Both the position numbers and the translations under genes were made by a program. Shown one piece after another: positions 1-12,865 of a DNA stretch of 64,000 nt (positions are counted from its first letter, which is position 1; every line of letters starts with the position of its first letter). Source of the stretch: Emydura subglobosa. Its lineage: Eukaryota; Chordata; Testudines; Chelidae. The notes beneath the pieces were generated by a model. The model ran no database searches, was not told the DNA's origin, and saw only the letters and a program-made list of their open reading frames with translations. The DNA lies in assembly GCA_007922225.1 (NCBI GenBank), contig ML679963.1, positions 7,287,984 through 7,351,983 of the forward strand, given 5' to 3'.

Positions 1-2567
1 ATCTTAGATGTATATCACTCCCAAAGTGTATAGATCTCAAAGTGCTTTATGAATTAACCAATTGCTCTACCACCTGCAGAAAAATCACTTCATACACCAC
101 CAAAAGGCTGTCACATCTAGGATGAAACCCAGCAGCTGTTTAACAGTGCACAATTACATTACACAGCAATTTAGAAAAGCACATGAAGAAGAATTCTTTA
201 TCCACTGGAAATTGGAGGGAGAATTTAGGGTGGAAGAGTGTAAGTACTTGAACTGGAATTTAGCTATGATGCCAGAGCTAACACCCTTATTATCACGAAA
301 AGTACCAGGGGATTTTTAATGCCTTTGAGTGATCAGGCTCTTGGTTTTACTTCTCAGCTGAAACATGAGTGATCCCCCATGGGATTCTGAGCACAGGGAA
401 GTGAAGAAAGAACCTGATTAACTATTTGCAGGGCCTTTGCATTGTTTACAAAGTGGGGAAGAGTTAGTGGCCGATAAGTGGTCTAGGTTCAAGCATCTGC
501 AGAAAAATATACAGCAGGTGGCACTAACTAGCCATGTTTCCAGTCTGTATTGTCATAAAGCCCCAGGTGAGTAAGCCATGCAGTTGTCAGTCTGATTTCA
601 ATCTGAAAGGCAAAGTGGAAAGGTGACTGGTTTTGCCTTTCTCTACTTAACAAAATGACACAAATCTAAGATCAACTGTCTTTAAAAGGATACAGAGCAT
701 ATAGGTATTGATCATATATAGGATTTTTAAAGTCCTTTTTGTATTTAATTGGAGGGAGAGGAGAATTTACAAAACTGGGTAACAGCAGGTTATACATATT
801 ATGTAATGAAATAAGGCCACAGTTCATAGCTATTGGCTTCCATCCCTCACAGGGCTGCATATGGTATCCACCTTTTCTGGTTCTATTTCATAACTGCCTT
901 GAGTACACTCATAAAAGGTGACAGTTAAACAGCACTGGAGATTCAAGGAGCTTGAAGCTGGGATACGAAATCTTTCTTCTCTAGGACATTGGTCTAGCTT
1001 TGGCTTAGACAAACATTAACTGAAAGTCATTCCTTTTTTGATGGCTGTTTGGTGGGTTACATTGAAGGAACTGGTAGTCTCATTCCATTCGCTAGAGGGT
1101 AAGAAATTTCGGCAGGAAGCCAAGGAATTGACAAAGAGGGGTGTCTTCCCTCTAGGGTAAAAAGCATATTAAAGCAAACTTGTGTTTGCTACCAACCGCA
1201 CTGTACCTCCTCTGTGCGTAGAGGAATGCAAGCAGATGTAGAACTGGATAGCTTGCAGTAGTTTAGTGAGCTGGTGGTTTTTCATGGTAGCCACTATCTC
1301 ATGCTCCCACTCATGACAAGCTCTCCTTTAAAAGGAAAATGTTCTCTAATCCTTATGGTTTCAAAAAGAACCTTCCACATGCGAACTGAGCATAAACCAA
1401 TAAACACAGGCCATCCTGAAATGACAGCTCTGAGGGTTGTGAACTGCTCCCATTCATTACAAGGGGATGGGATGTCAACTCTGGAGCTTAATGATGACAA
1501 ATTAAATGGCAGCATTGTTAACTATTTCCCTGCTGATCAATCCAAGAATGAAGAGGGATGTGCATAGTATGATAATCTACTGTGAATGTAATCTCATTAT
1601 GGTGTCACAATGAGTGGAACTTGGGTTTTGGATAGAGTTTGGGAGATTACCACTACCTTTTTTCCTCCCCACTTCACAGTTCAACCCCTCTATTTATGGA
1701 TGCAGATTCAACGGCTTTTACCTGCCTTAAATTCACCAGACATTTCAAGCAATAACAGCACATTATTTAACACCAGAAGTGTTGCATTGTTTTCTAATTT
1801 GTTCTTGTCTTTTTATTTTGGGGGAGGGGTGTTTAGTTTCTTTGCTAATTACCTTTGTAATTATCATTATTATTTACAATCTGTACTGCAGTAGCAGCCA
1901 AAGGTCCTGATTGGAGCCGCAGGGTGCGAGGGACTGTACAACACGTCATGAAAAGCATCCTCTGCTGCAGGAACTATCTTACTATTAATACATTATACAA
2001 AGCAATTTTAGTGAGCTTTTTACCTTCCCAGTCAAACCCTTGCTCTAGGTGAAGCATCTGCTCCCTATAATATAAACATGCTGGGAGGCGGACTAAAAAG
2101 AGGAGCATATGGCCATCTCTGCCATTGTTCCGACTTTGTCTCAGGCTAATTTTAATCATTTTAAATATAAATCCACATGGAGGCTTAGTTCTCTTTATTT
2201 TGAAGCAATTAAAATCTCATGTGCTTCAGCTGCAATGCAAGATTTATAAATAGTGCATGGAAGACTGGATCCTCACTGGTCTAAATCCAGATAGAAGCCA
2301 TGTGTTGTAACACGTAAAGCTATATTTATATTGTAGTGCTCAAGGATTGTTGCTGGAAGTTGCTTATGCTTTATTCAGCCAGATACTACTCTGCAAGTAC
2401 TATGTTCACAGCGGACAGAGATCAGGAACGATTTCTAGTATAATAACTGGGAATGGACACCCAAGGGGCTTACCAAGTTACAGTAAAAACACTGTTACGT
2501 ACTAAACACCAGAATACGTGTCATTCCTTTCCTGCTTGTCAGAGTATCTACTAGTCCCATATGCCAC
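1..2567. other. intergenic DNA, no gene recognised
   Basis: No recognisable coding exon, RNA gene or clear repeat. Open frames are short (under 100 codons) and resemble no family I know. Composition is AT-rich. This is the far downstream side of DYNLL2. Confidence 0.5.
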
Positions 2568-3045
2568 TGTGGCAGAGTAGAGGGGGATTAAGCTCCTTGG
2601 TGCCTCTGCCAACCCCAATCCAGCTGCCTGGGCTGGGGTAAAGTGGGCTAGCAGGGCCCCGGATTGCAAGCAAGGAACCCCCAGCTGATAGCTCTGGTTA
2701 GAGCTAGTCAGAACCTCATCTAATGAGGCAATGGAGGACAGCTGTTTCCCTAGCTGGTTTTGGGGGAGGGGAGTATATAACCCATCCAGGGAGAAACCAA
2801 GAGAGAGGCATGGCCTGGGAGGAGGTGGGAAGCCCTGTGCTTTAGTTTGCCTCCTGCTCAAGGAAGGGTGAGCAGCCCAAAGCCTTATGGCCAAGTAGGC
2901 CTGGTTTGGGAGTGGGATTTGTACACTGTAAATAAACAAACAAGCATGGGTGATTGCACAGGGTGAAGCCTGTCGTCCTGTTATTTCGGAGGGGGGATCA
3001 CTGAGAGGATCCAGAAGGGCAGGGGGCCCGTGGCAATCCGCCACA
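2568..3045 (+). mobile_element. solo LTR of an endogenous retrovirus-like element
   Basis: The 478 bp unit starts TGTGGC and ends GCCACA, a perfect 6-bp terminal inverted repeat with the TG...CA ends of an LTR. The five bases before it (2563-2567) and after it (3046-3050) are both GCCAC, so the target-site duplication is intact. Inside, in the right order for plus-strand transcription, are a TATA-like TATATAA at 2774-2780 and an AATAAA polyadenylation signal at 2931-2936. No internal retroviral sequence or second LTR follows, so this is the solo product expected after LTR-LTR recombination. A 5-bp duplication fits several retrovirus classes, so the family is not assigned. A long antisense open frame across it is a by-product of GC-rich LTR sequence. 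Confidence 0.85.
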
Positions 3046-4139
3046 GCCACACATGTAGGAATTTAGCCATGCCCCTTTCGTTAACACCAAAGGGAGTTAG
3101 TTAAGTTGCTTAATTCCCCACATGTCATTTTGAAATCAGTTAGAACCCATTTCTCTCATCACTTATGCCATGGCTTTTGGGGTAATTAAGAGATTATAAA
3201 GTGAATGTCTTAGTCAAATGACACAAGCCCAGTATGTTGCCAACTGGAAAATTATACACAGCATTAACTATGTTCAAGTAAGCAAAGAGGGGAAAAAATA
3301 TACACATACATATACACATTCTGTGGACTCGTGAAACAAACAAAACCAGAAGCACGCCATATAAAGACACTGAGCCAAATTCATTCCAGGTGTAATGCCA
3401 CTGGAGCCAGTGGGGTTGCACCAGGAATGAATTTGCACCAATCTCTGCTAGATCAGTCAATGTTTGCGCTCCCCTCCAAGACCAAAAAACCAGAACAAAC
3501 ATGACACAGTAACCAGCAGTGGTGATAGGGAGAGTAGCACAAGTTTTCAGTTGTTGAATAAGCTCTGCTACTCTCATGCAAATACATTTGGTTCGGCAGC
3601 AGAGAAACAGACTTCAAAGGCCATATAAATTTCACAGTTATTAGACTCACAGTTCAAAGAAAAAAGTGAGCAGCTGGTTTAGGCCATCTGGTAGGGGACA
3701 TAAAATGGTCTCTTTCTTCCCCAGTCAGTCTATGAAATTTTCATTAATTGTATGAACATCTTCCAGTATCAACCACTATAATAGTGTTAAAATTGAAAGT
3801 CTTAATAAATCATCAAAACTCCTTTCTCAGGAGAGCAAAGCATTTACAATCCAAAGCCTGTGGGTTCTTTGCGCATGTATCACACTGGGCTATCGTTAAC
3901 ATTTTAACTTGGGATTTTCAAAGGAGCCTAAATCAATGGGATGTCTAATTCCCACCAGCTCCCTTGAAAATCCCACACACAGATTTGAGTATAGGTTAGG
4001 TAGATAATTATCGGTACACGTCTGAGTCTCCTGCACTGATTCCATACTGCATAAAGGAACACTTTTTGAATGAAATAATTATTTATAATTTTCTCACCTG
4101 GGTTATAACACCACAGATGAATAAAATTATGTATCCATA
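3046..4139. other. intergenic DNA with one weak palindromic repeat piece
   Basis: No gene seen. Around 3370-3440 is a stretch of the type 'attccaggtgtaatgcc ... gcaccaggaatgaattt', whose ends are complementary. It resembles the small palindromic transposon pieces seen elsewhere in the window. The rest is unique AT-rich DNA. Confidence 0.35.
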
Positions 4140-4400
4140 ATTATTTGTATTAGCAGTGGCACCTACAAGCCTCAATGAAAATTGAGGTCCCATTGGACTA
4201 GGTACTCAGAGACAGAGCTTACAATCTGAAAAGACAAGACAGGCAAAGGAAATAGTGAATCCTTGGTTGGGCCAGGAGACAAGGATTGACATCCTGGCCC
4301 CCTTGAAGTCAAAGGCCAAACTCCCATCGATGGACCGGGAATTTCACCCTTGGAGTCTAAACACACAGACTCTGTTCCCTGCTGTACCACTGACACATTG
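4140..4400 (-). repeat. old L2/MIR-like tail followed by a palindromic repeat piece
   Basis: 4140-4290 reads 'cacctacaagcctca ... cccattggactaggt ... cttacaatctgaaaaga'. This is the antisense form of the amniote repeat whose sense form contains 'gcagggactgtct ... gcacaatgggg'. 4275-4355 is a separate piece, 'tcctggcccccttgaag ... gaatttcaccc', of a family also present at 25830-25905. Both are diverged, and boundaries are approximate. Confidence 0.5.
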
Positions 4401-5211
4401 TGTGCAGGTCACTTAGACCTAAATTTGCAAAAGTGGCATCTCATTTTGAGCCCCTCCATTTTGGGAGTTCCCCCCTGAAGGCAGCTGAGATTTTCAGAGC
4501 TGTTTCACTTTGGCATCTTTTTTTTTGTCAAGAGAGAGATCAAATTCCCTCTGAAAAAAAAGTACCCGACGGGCAGACCCTGTGTTCTCTTTGCAGAACT
4601 CCCTCACCAGCTCATAAGAATAGCCCTAGGTACAGTACATTGCAATAATCTACCCTTGATGGAGCCTCCTGATTCAATGGGTGCACTATACCAAAACTGC
4701 TAACGGGGCAATGACCACCCCCAACAGCACCCTCCAACCCAGCACCGCAACCCTAATCCCTGCCCGGTGTGGAGTGAAGGCCCTGGGGTAGGAGAGGCAT
4801 GACAGGCCAAACCTGAGTGGTGCTGAGACCCTGTGTGTCAGGTCACAAAACCCAGAGCAGGAAGCCAGACCCTGTCCCGTGGGACAAGAGCTGCTGCTGC
4901 GGGATGAGGGCAGGGCTGGCTGGCTGGCTCTCCAATGTTCTCACCGCCAGGGCTCCTCTCCACAGTGGCCTGGGAGACGTGTATGTTTGCCTGGTTTCAT
5001 GGTTTTTGTGGGTGCAACTGAACCCACGAAGTTTGAACCCACACTAAAGCCATCCCTGCCTTGATGCTACAAAAGTATGGTTCAGCGTGATGAAGTCTTC
5101 ATTACAGAGGAAGGTTCATGGTCTCTGATTCACCCCATGTTAACACAGCATGGCTCTTTGTCCTCCTCTAGTGAGTAGATACTCACTGTGTAAGCATGGA
5201 TGAAATGTAAC
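4401..5211. other. intergenic DNA, no gene recognised
   Basis: Moderately GC-rich DNA (4700-5050) without recognisable coding or repeat content. Frames of up to 82 codons resemble nothing known. Confidence 0.4.
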
Positions 5212-6104
5212 ATAAGAATGGCCACACTGGGTCAGACCAATGGTCCATCTCGCCCAGTATCCTGTTTTCCGACAGTGCTTCAGAGGGAATCAACAGAACA
5301 GGGCAATTATTGAGTGATCCATCCACTGTCATTCATTCCCAGCATCTGGCAGTCAGAGGCTTACGGACACCCAGAGCATGGGGTTGCATCCCTGACCATC
5401 TTGGCTAATAGCCGTTGATGAACCTATTTTCCATGAATGGTTGGGTTTTTTTTAACCAAGTTATACTTTTGGACTTCACCACATCCCCTGGCAATGAGTT
5501 CCACAAGTTGACTGTGCATTGTATGGAGAAGTACTTCCTTTTGCTTGTTTTAAACCTGTTGCCTATTAATTTCATTGGGAGACTCCTGGTTCGTGTGTTA
5601 TGTGAAATAACACTTCTATTCACTTTCTCCACGCGTCATGATTTGACAGACCTCTACCACATCCCCCGCTTAGTCATCTTTTTTCTGAGCTGAACAGTTC
5701 CAGTCTATTTTAATCTCTTCTCATCTGGAAGCTTAATCATGATCCTTAATCATTTTTGTTTCCCCTCTTTGTAACTTTTCCATTTCTAATATATCTTTTT
5801 TGAGATGGGGTAACCCGAACTGCCACAGTATTCGAGGTGTGGGTGTATCCTGGGTTTATATAGTGACATTATGATATTTACTGTCTTATTATCTACCCCT
5901 TTCCTAATGGTTCCTAACATTCTGTTAGCTTTTTGATTGCCACTGCACACTGAGCTGATATTTTCAGAGAACTCTCCACAATGACTCCGAGATGACTCTT
6001 TCTTGAATGGTAACAGCTAAATTAGGCTCCATCATTTTGTATGTATAGTTGGAATTATGTTTTTCAATGTGCATTCCTCTGCATTTATCAACACTGAATT
6101 TCAT
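5212..6104 (-). mobile_element. 5'-truncated CR1 LINE (sauropsid type)
   Basis: The minus strand encodes the C-terminal end of a CR1 reverse-transcriptase ORF. At 5405-5632 a frame contains the recognisable run VNLWNSLPGDVV, then ends in ...NGY and a stop. Upstream on the same strand the CR1 ORF continues with frameshifts to about 6104, where similarity stops, so roughly 0.9 kb of 3' sequence remains. The 3' end is the familiar 'gaccattggtctgaccc ... ggccattcttatg' 3' UTR, seen reversed at 5212-5280. Short 3' CR1 fragments like this are the commonest LINE remains in turtles, crocodilians and birds. The element is dead: truncated, frameshifted, and lacking endonuclease and catalytic domains. 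Confidence 0.9.
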
Positions 6105-8279
6105 GGAGGACTGTGAATGACACAATGAGTAAGTACATTAAAGCCTTTATTTAATGTAAAATAGTGAGCTAAGCAAACAAGCATCAAACTAGTACCACAG
6201 GCTGCCTTGACACACACATTCTGAGATGAAATGATGCACTATGGGCTGATCATGCCCAACTGAGGAGAACAGACATAATCCGTTCTCAAATGGTACCGTG
6301 ATGATAGATGGGCATGCCCAATCTAAAATTAACATGCTATCCTTTTTATAATAAATTATAGTAATGCCCCTTAATTAGTTAACATTAAATCCACCTTTTT
6401 TAACCACAATTAAATATTTTCCACTTTCTCATTGGCCAATTAACAGCAAACTCATCTTTAATTAGCATCTGTGTAAATGCCATACCAATAACTGTCAATA
6501 CAGATAGCATTTCCCAAAACATTAGCATTTTATCTAAAAACGCTTGTAAAAACCAGTTAGGACAAAATATGTTTACAACATGACTCGAGGTTACATCCTC
6601 ATTTATTTTCAACTCGCCTCTGAACTGTCTCACTTCACCTTACTCATATTTTACAAGGCCTCGTTTGACTATTGTCAAGCCTATTTTTAGGAAATAGATT
6701 TTTGGCCTACTTACATTTCAACACATTTCTATTTAAACATAAGCAAACATCATCTCCATAGATACATGCTCCAGAATATATGTGTGCCTTAAGTTATGTC
6801 ATTAAAATATGTTGGGCCTGAATTGTAATCTGTTGCATAAATACTTTACTTTGTGCTGCATGGGCTTTAAAATACTGGGATTTCCTTTATCATCCTTTTT
6901 GCTGGGTTTTATCTTTATATAATCCAGGATATGCTGTTATATTTCTCATTACCACTTCTCTTGCTTCACAAAGGAGATGGCAGTAACATTGACTTCCCTT
7001 GGCTTTTGACTTTCTTGTGTACTAGCCACCTTTCTGACTTTAAGGCTGAGATTTTTCAAAGCTACAACAATGTAGAACGCATCCGCCTAAAGGACTGAAT
7101 ATTTCCCCCCAAGCATATATATAAAATAGCACAGACTTGAGCTATTGATTATTATTATTATACCTAAATCTATTTCTATCTACTGCATGGTTTTTGTTGG
7201 TGCGTTTGTTTGTTTGGAAGGAGCATCACAAATTGAGGCAGCAAAATAAGTTGCTCTGGGCCTGAAATCAGTTAGGGAACATAAGATGTCACCTTTAATA
7301 AAACTTTTGATTTCCAAGATCTGAAATTCCATCTGAGGTTATTGCCCCCATAAAGGTATTACCAGTGAACTGTGGCAGTTTTCAGCCATTACCACTGAAA
7401 TTACTGTGAGCTGCCAGGATTCAGAGAGGATCTTCAGATGGCTATATAGAATATAGAAATTCACTGAGGATTAACACCAAACATGATCTAATCCCTAGCA
7501 AAACTAGGAGTGAAATCATAGTTCATATGCATAATTCATGTGCATAATTTTATCTTTGCTATCTATATATTCTCCAAGGATGTAAGTTAGAAAGTGGATT
7601 TTTCCCCCTTCTTGCCCTTCCAAAAAGTGCCATAGCTGCAATTCACTGGAGATGAGAAGAGATACTAGCATTTGCTGGATTTCTAAATAAATGCTAAACT
7701 TGTCTGAATTTCCAGCCTACATACTGGCAAATTATGCAGATTGAACATACACATGCATTTGAACATACACACATATTCGTCATGATTGCAGCATTTTAAT
7801 TACTTTCATTGTAAACCTTAGCTTCTGATTGTATCAGCATGGAAAATTGTAACACTTTGCACTTGTAAATGTTAAAAATGTTAAACAATAATGGCAATTA
7901 AAGATAATTATAGTTATTCTGAAAAAAGGATTCAAGTTATATTCCAAGAAGACAGCTGAGAAAAAGATGGAATCGCTGTTTATCATGCAAACTGCAGACT
8001 GCTTTTTGTTTGATGAAAAGATCTGCCATATTTAATTGTATAATGATTTTCTATAAATTATTTAATGTAATACAATATCTTAAACCAGCTCAGGCTGTGC
8101 TTGCCTAGCACAGGTGTCAGTTCTGCTAAAGCACAATCGGAACCATGAAAACACTGCCTTGGCTCTGAGCATCTGCTGAGTCACAAAATATTTTCTCCTT
8201 TCGTGCTAATTATTATTTACAGAAATTCATGTGGCCTTTCAAACTCTCATGCACTGCCTTCCTGCCAATGGGGCGCATC
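6105..8279. other. AT-rich unique DNA, possible conserved non-coding blocks
   Basis: No gene or clear repeat. Two blocks look like conserved non-coding DNA by texture only: 6340-6640, with several TTAATTAG and TAAT-type homeodomain core motifs, and 7890-8240, AT-rich with a perfect NF-E2/MAF-type site TGCTGAGTCA at 8174-8183. No alignment could be run, so regulatory function is inference. Confidence 0.3.
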
Positions 8280-9490
8280 TCCTGCAGGGGAGAGAACCAC
8301 CATTAGAGGTTGAGTGTAGCATCCGGCTCCCATGATGCATAGTATCTTGGCCTGCCTCTTAAGATGTCCAATGCTGGGGGGTGGTTTTGCCAGGTGAAAA
8401 CCTGTGGCTCTGGATGGAAATCTACCAAACCCACTTTGCGTGGTGTGACAGTTTGGAGAATCTGTCTGTGCAGCTTATGAATTCGAGCTGATATTGAAGT
8501 TGTTCTAATGAAAAGTGCAGTATCGCTGAATAGCTCTCTGTGTAGGTGGATTCTACCATAGGCTGAGTCACGTCCCTCCCAGGCCAGGTGCATTGGTGCG
8601 GGGAGGGGGAGGGGGGGTCATTATAACTCAATGACTGCCTATTCAGGTGGAAGCATCTGGGGATCATGGGTTTATGCCTTATCACTTGTGATCACTTCAA
8701 ACCTCTCTTTCTCTAGTTAAAAAAATGTTTTATTGTTTTATCTAAACCAATGTGTTTGGACTGAAGTGTTGGGAATCTCTATTTAGGGTGACAGGCTGGT
8801 GCCTAATCATTAAGAAGTGTTGGAACAAGGCTGGGACTGGGCATATGCAGGTGTTGCCTTGTGAGAAATTTATGAGCAGCTAGCTAGTAGCTCTCAATAC
8901 GGTGTAGATGGGAGCAAATTACATGCTGGAGGCTATGTGTGAGCAGGCCAGGTGTGGCTATTCTGGCAGCAAAACCATGTAAAAGACATCCCAGCATAAA
9001 GAATTAAGGGGGCATAGCTGTTCAATAATTCAAATTGTATCCTGGGGAATGTCACGCCCCATCCTATCCACACACAGAAGCTCATCCAAGTTTGGTGGTG
9101 TGTTCAGCCTGGGCTAGCGGGTTTGTCCTGGCATTATAGACTAAAAGTGGTGGAGCTTTCATACAGGCTGGTAACCCACCCACTTTGCAATGAGGATCCA
9201 GGCTAAAGCACTAAAACACTGATAATCCTCCTCTGTCTTCCCACAATTCCCCCAAGGTGCTCAGCTGGAGAGACAAGTTCTCCCACCATTTACCGGGAAG
9301 GAATCGTGGAGCAGTTCACTTCACTATAGCACAAAGAATCACGGGATATGCCCCCAGAAGTCTTAGTGAAATACATGGGGAGAGTGCAGCACCAGTGAGG
9401 ACTCAGTACTGCGAGATAGGTAGGGCTTTGCAACATAGCTGCTCACACCCAGGTGCCAATCACCAGAGTTAACGCTGCAGTGAAGACATA
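8280..9490. repeat. probable diverged interspersed repeats, family unknown
   Basis: Two stretches, about 8281-8700 and 8990-9490, have the mixed GC-richer texture of decayed transposons rather than the AT-rich unique DNA around them. 9240-9480 resembles non-autonomous DNA transposons I associate with turtle genomes. I could not define termini or target-site duplications. Frames of 71-96 codons inside them resemble no protein I know. Confidence 0.25.
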
Positions 9491-10123
9491 AGAATGGCTG
9501 GACTTTTATCAGCCCTCAGCAAATTTCTCTCCCACATTACATGCATCAGGACTAGCTGACTGGTAAGAGGACAGACCTGTAGCGTTCTGACTAGCTGGGC
9601 ATGATATTAAACATTCAATTTTTTAAAAACTGTAATCAAACGCTTAGCATCTTGCCAAGTGCAAAACATCTGTTTAACATGGTATTTCAGCTCCTCTGAT
9701 CCTCTTTATGGAGTAACACGTTAGATCTCTGTTTATTGAACATCCTCTTGAAACATCCCACTCTGCCAGCTAAACTATTTCTATTTACATTATCATGGCT
9801 CGACATAAATCTGCTTAACCTTGATATTTAGTGGTAAAGAGCTAATGTTTGTAATTTAATTTAGTTTTGACTTTGCAGAGTCTTTTCATTGGTAGGATAG
9901 TTTTGTGTGTGGCTGGCATGGAACAGTGACTGCTACACATGGTTATTAATAGTGGTGCCTAGTGTTTTGTCTCACTTCGTCTCTTTAAAGTACTTTGCCA
10001 AAGTTGGGCCATATTCTGCTTTTTTGAACATCAGCATCAATCCAAAGTAACTCCACTGAAGCCAGCAGAGTTCCTCTTCATTTATACTGGTATAAAAGGG
10101 GGCAGAATTTGGAATGCTAACCA
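9491..10123. other. intergenic DNA, nothing recognised
   Basis: AT-rich unique sequence (9600-9920). A weak palindromic repeat piece lies at about 10007-10095 ('ccatattctgc ... ggcagaat'). Confidence 0.35.
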
Positions 10124-10390
10124 AGGCCTGTTCTACACATGCTTTTCATACTGGTTTTCTAATTTTGGTTTGGGAGGGTGGTTTTTCTACACAAACAGTT
10201 AAACTGGTACAACTTCCCACACAAATGTGGACACAGTTATAGCAGTTATAGCTTATTCCCTTCTCCTACTAGAGCTAAACCGGAATAAAGCATCTTTATC
10301 CTAGTATGACTATGAGCACATTAGGGAGGCTGCACCGCTTTAGATATACCAGCGTAGTTAAAGCAGCACAACTTTTGTGTGTAGACCTCA
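10124..10390. mobile_element. non-autonomous DNA transposon (MITE-like)
   Basis: The left end reads 'ggcctgttctacacatgc' and the right end 'tttgtgtgtagacctc'. These are imperfect inverted copies of a GGTCTACACA-type terminus. The body is non-coding and AT-rich with repeated 'aactggtac'-type words. Several other elements in the window share this terminus, which supports a common family. Exact boundaries and the target-site duplication are not resolved. Confidence 0.5.
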
Positions 10391-10675
10391 CAACACCTCA
10401 ATAAGGGAGCTAAGTACCATTAGCTCCATTTCATGGCTGGGGAAATTGAGGCTGTGTTGGTCTGTGAACTGAACATTAGAGTGGAACCAAGAAGACTTGG
10501 GTTCTAATCCCAACTCTCCCCCTGAACTGCAAAGGTATCGTGGGCAACTCACTCAGCCTCTCTGGGCCTCTGTTTTGTCTACATGGATTGTTTATTCTTT
10601 GGTGCAGGGACTGTCTCTCCCCCTGTCCAGGACTAGCACAATGGGGCCCTGAGACTGGTAGGAACATTCAGCAAT
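10391..10675 (+). repeat. MIR SINE with L2-like tail
   Basis: 10391-10460 is a short antisense MIR piece ('ggggaaattgaggc'). 10470-10675 is a sense copy: 'acttgggttctaatccc' (tRNA-like B-box region), then 'gggcaactcactcagcctctctgggcctctg', then the tail 'ggtgcagggactgtctctccccctgt ... actagcacaatggggccctg'. All three are hallmarks of MIR/L2-type repeats. The copy is diverged and inactive. Confidence 0.7.
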
Positions 10676-11520
10676 CATAGCAAAGGTTGAGAGACATTTC
10701 CAAGGCTACAAGAGGAGTTGGTATCAAAGCAAGAATTGGAGCTCAGACGCTAATCCAGCGCAGGAAGATCTAACAGCTATTTGCCATCTTTGACTTCGGG
10801 TTCTAAGAGTTCTTAGCTCCCAGCACCGTGCTGAAATGTCTACAAAACACTCCCTATCATCTATTATAACCATGGCTGCCTACACCTTAATTAATACAAG
10901 GCCTGGGAGAGGGGGTTGGAATTTACTAATACAGATCATAAGAATAAATAGACTGCTTGATTAATGCTTGCAAAGTGCTGTCAGGACGGAAACCGCAGTA
11001 TAAATGTTGAGTCTTATAATTGGACGCTGTGGCACCAGGAACGAAAGCTGGCTTTAAATGAAGCTAAGGATGTTCAGGAAGAATGGGAGCTAGGAACTGC
11101 TGTGGCGAATTCCTTGGATATTTTGATGAGCGGTAAACAGTGTCAGGACACATAGCAACTCTCAGGGAGCTCCACCCACTCCTGAAATCATTCAGTTCAT
11201 AGACATATGAGAGGGAGGAAAGTTAGAGGCAAAACAAAGGCAGCACACATATTTACATTCCAAAAGGACGCTCCACCAGGGGCATTCTTAGACAGTTTAT
11301 ACTTGGTTTTTTCATCCTCCCTAAATAGCATGCAAGCAGGGAGAAAAATGTGGGGAACGCTTGTAATGCTGCAGGCTGGGGGTGAGCTGGGGAGCAGGGC
11401 CCAGCAGGAGATATAGGAAGGGAGGTGTTCTGTAACCCGGATTGTTGAGCAACAGCTGTAAATCTGCCACTGGGACTTGCCTCCAATGGAGGGAATGAAG
11501 AAAATGAAAGGACACCATTG

Positions 11521-11541
11521 CTGCTGCTGCTGCTGCTGCTG
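11521..11541. repeat. (CTG)7 microsatellite
   Basis: Seven uninterrupted CTG units, preceded by a TTG and followed by GCGGGGAGGGG. Read on the minus strand this is CAG, which gives a short glutamine run in an otherwise unconvincing frame. Confidence 0.9.
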
Positions 11542-12865
11542 CGGGGAGGGGAAGAAGTAAAGAGGGCAGCAGCTGCACCTAGTGATAAAGTTTTCATGAC
11601 GTTGGTGGGAAGCAGCGGCTGATTGGGGAAGGCTTGCGACTGGGCCAGAGGGGTTACAATGCACGTTACAAGGAGTTCTATGATGGACCAAGAAATAGGA
11701 GCTGGGGAAATGCTCAATGTAAGGGGGTTGTAATCTAACCCTTTATTATTGACCTCTGTTGCTTATGACTCTGATTGTTAAGACACTTCAATGTTGGCCC
11801 TCGGTTAATTAAGATCAGATCATCTGAGGCCAGACTAATTTATTTTTAAGTTCAGCCTGGGTCACAGATAGGCACAGAGAAGAAGAGACGACATATCATT
11901 CAGCACATCTGATCATTAATATATTAATTGATGAACCTGAATTCCTGGTCTTTTCTGCTCAGAGATAGGACAGGTGTTCATCCTTTCGTTACTCTTGTCC
12001 CTGATCCCCTAAAAAGAGAGAGGTCCCACAGCAAATATTCTTAATTAAACACACCCACATAGTCAGCATAAAACACCCTTTCAACCCCTTTACAACTTAG
12101 CCAAGTTTTTTTTTCATAAGACAATCTCTGTCAGGAACACTGTGCACAGAACTAGATCAACTTGGAAGTGTGAGAAATTGAATCCAGCCTAGTTTACAAC
12201 CACATATAATGTATTCTGTTCTCATTTCACTTTTGACGTCAAGGTTCTGTGCCATGAACGGAAGGCGGGAGGGTTCAGGGTGAGGTAGAGTGCATGGCAC
12301 AGCCTTCTGATTAAACGTCAGCACCCCTCCTTCTTTACAAACCACGCACAGGAGCAGGCGCAAAACGTGAATGTCCAGCCACCACAGTCAAGGCAGGGTT
12401 AAAAAGCTGCACAGAATGACTGTGAAAAGGCAGGCAGAGACCTATTCATTCATGTTCGCTCTTCAGGGATCAACAAGAAACTCAAGAGTTTCCCTTTAAA
12501 CTCTAGTGCAAGGGTGTCACGTTAATTTTACGAAGGGCCGCATGCCTCCCGATTACAATCCTTGGGTATAAACGTCGGGCTATGTACAACCCGTCATTAC
12601 AGCAGATCTCTCACCAGCATCAGCAAATTTGTACTAAGACCCAGGACATTGGGGGGGAGGGAGGAGAAGCTTTAGGTGAGTGATTTATCATCTCAGACAT
12701 CAGTGGGATGTTTTCAGTGGGAAAATCTGCTCAGCTCTATGACTGACCATTGCTGTTACTGCCCTTTTCCTTCTCTTCTTTTCCCATTCTTCTGTGCCTT
12801 TGCTTTTTCTCCTTTTCTGCATCTCTCCTCCTGCAGTAAGTCCCTCTTCCCCATTCAGTTGGGTG

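Noticed and set aside
2502..3050. 182-codon minus-strand frame
   Set aside because: It is antisense to the solo LTR, whose own signals run on the plus strand; no protein similarity is recognised.
11197..11717. 164- and 154-codon minus frames with a Gln or Ser run
   Set aside because: The runs come from the CTG/CAG microsatellite; neither frame has a recognisable domain, splice context or promoter.
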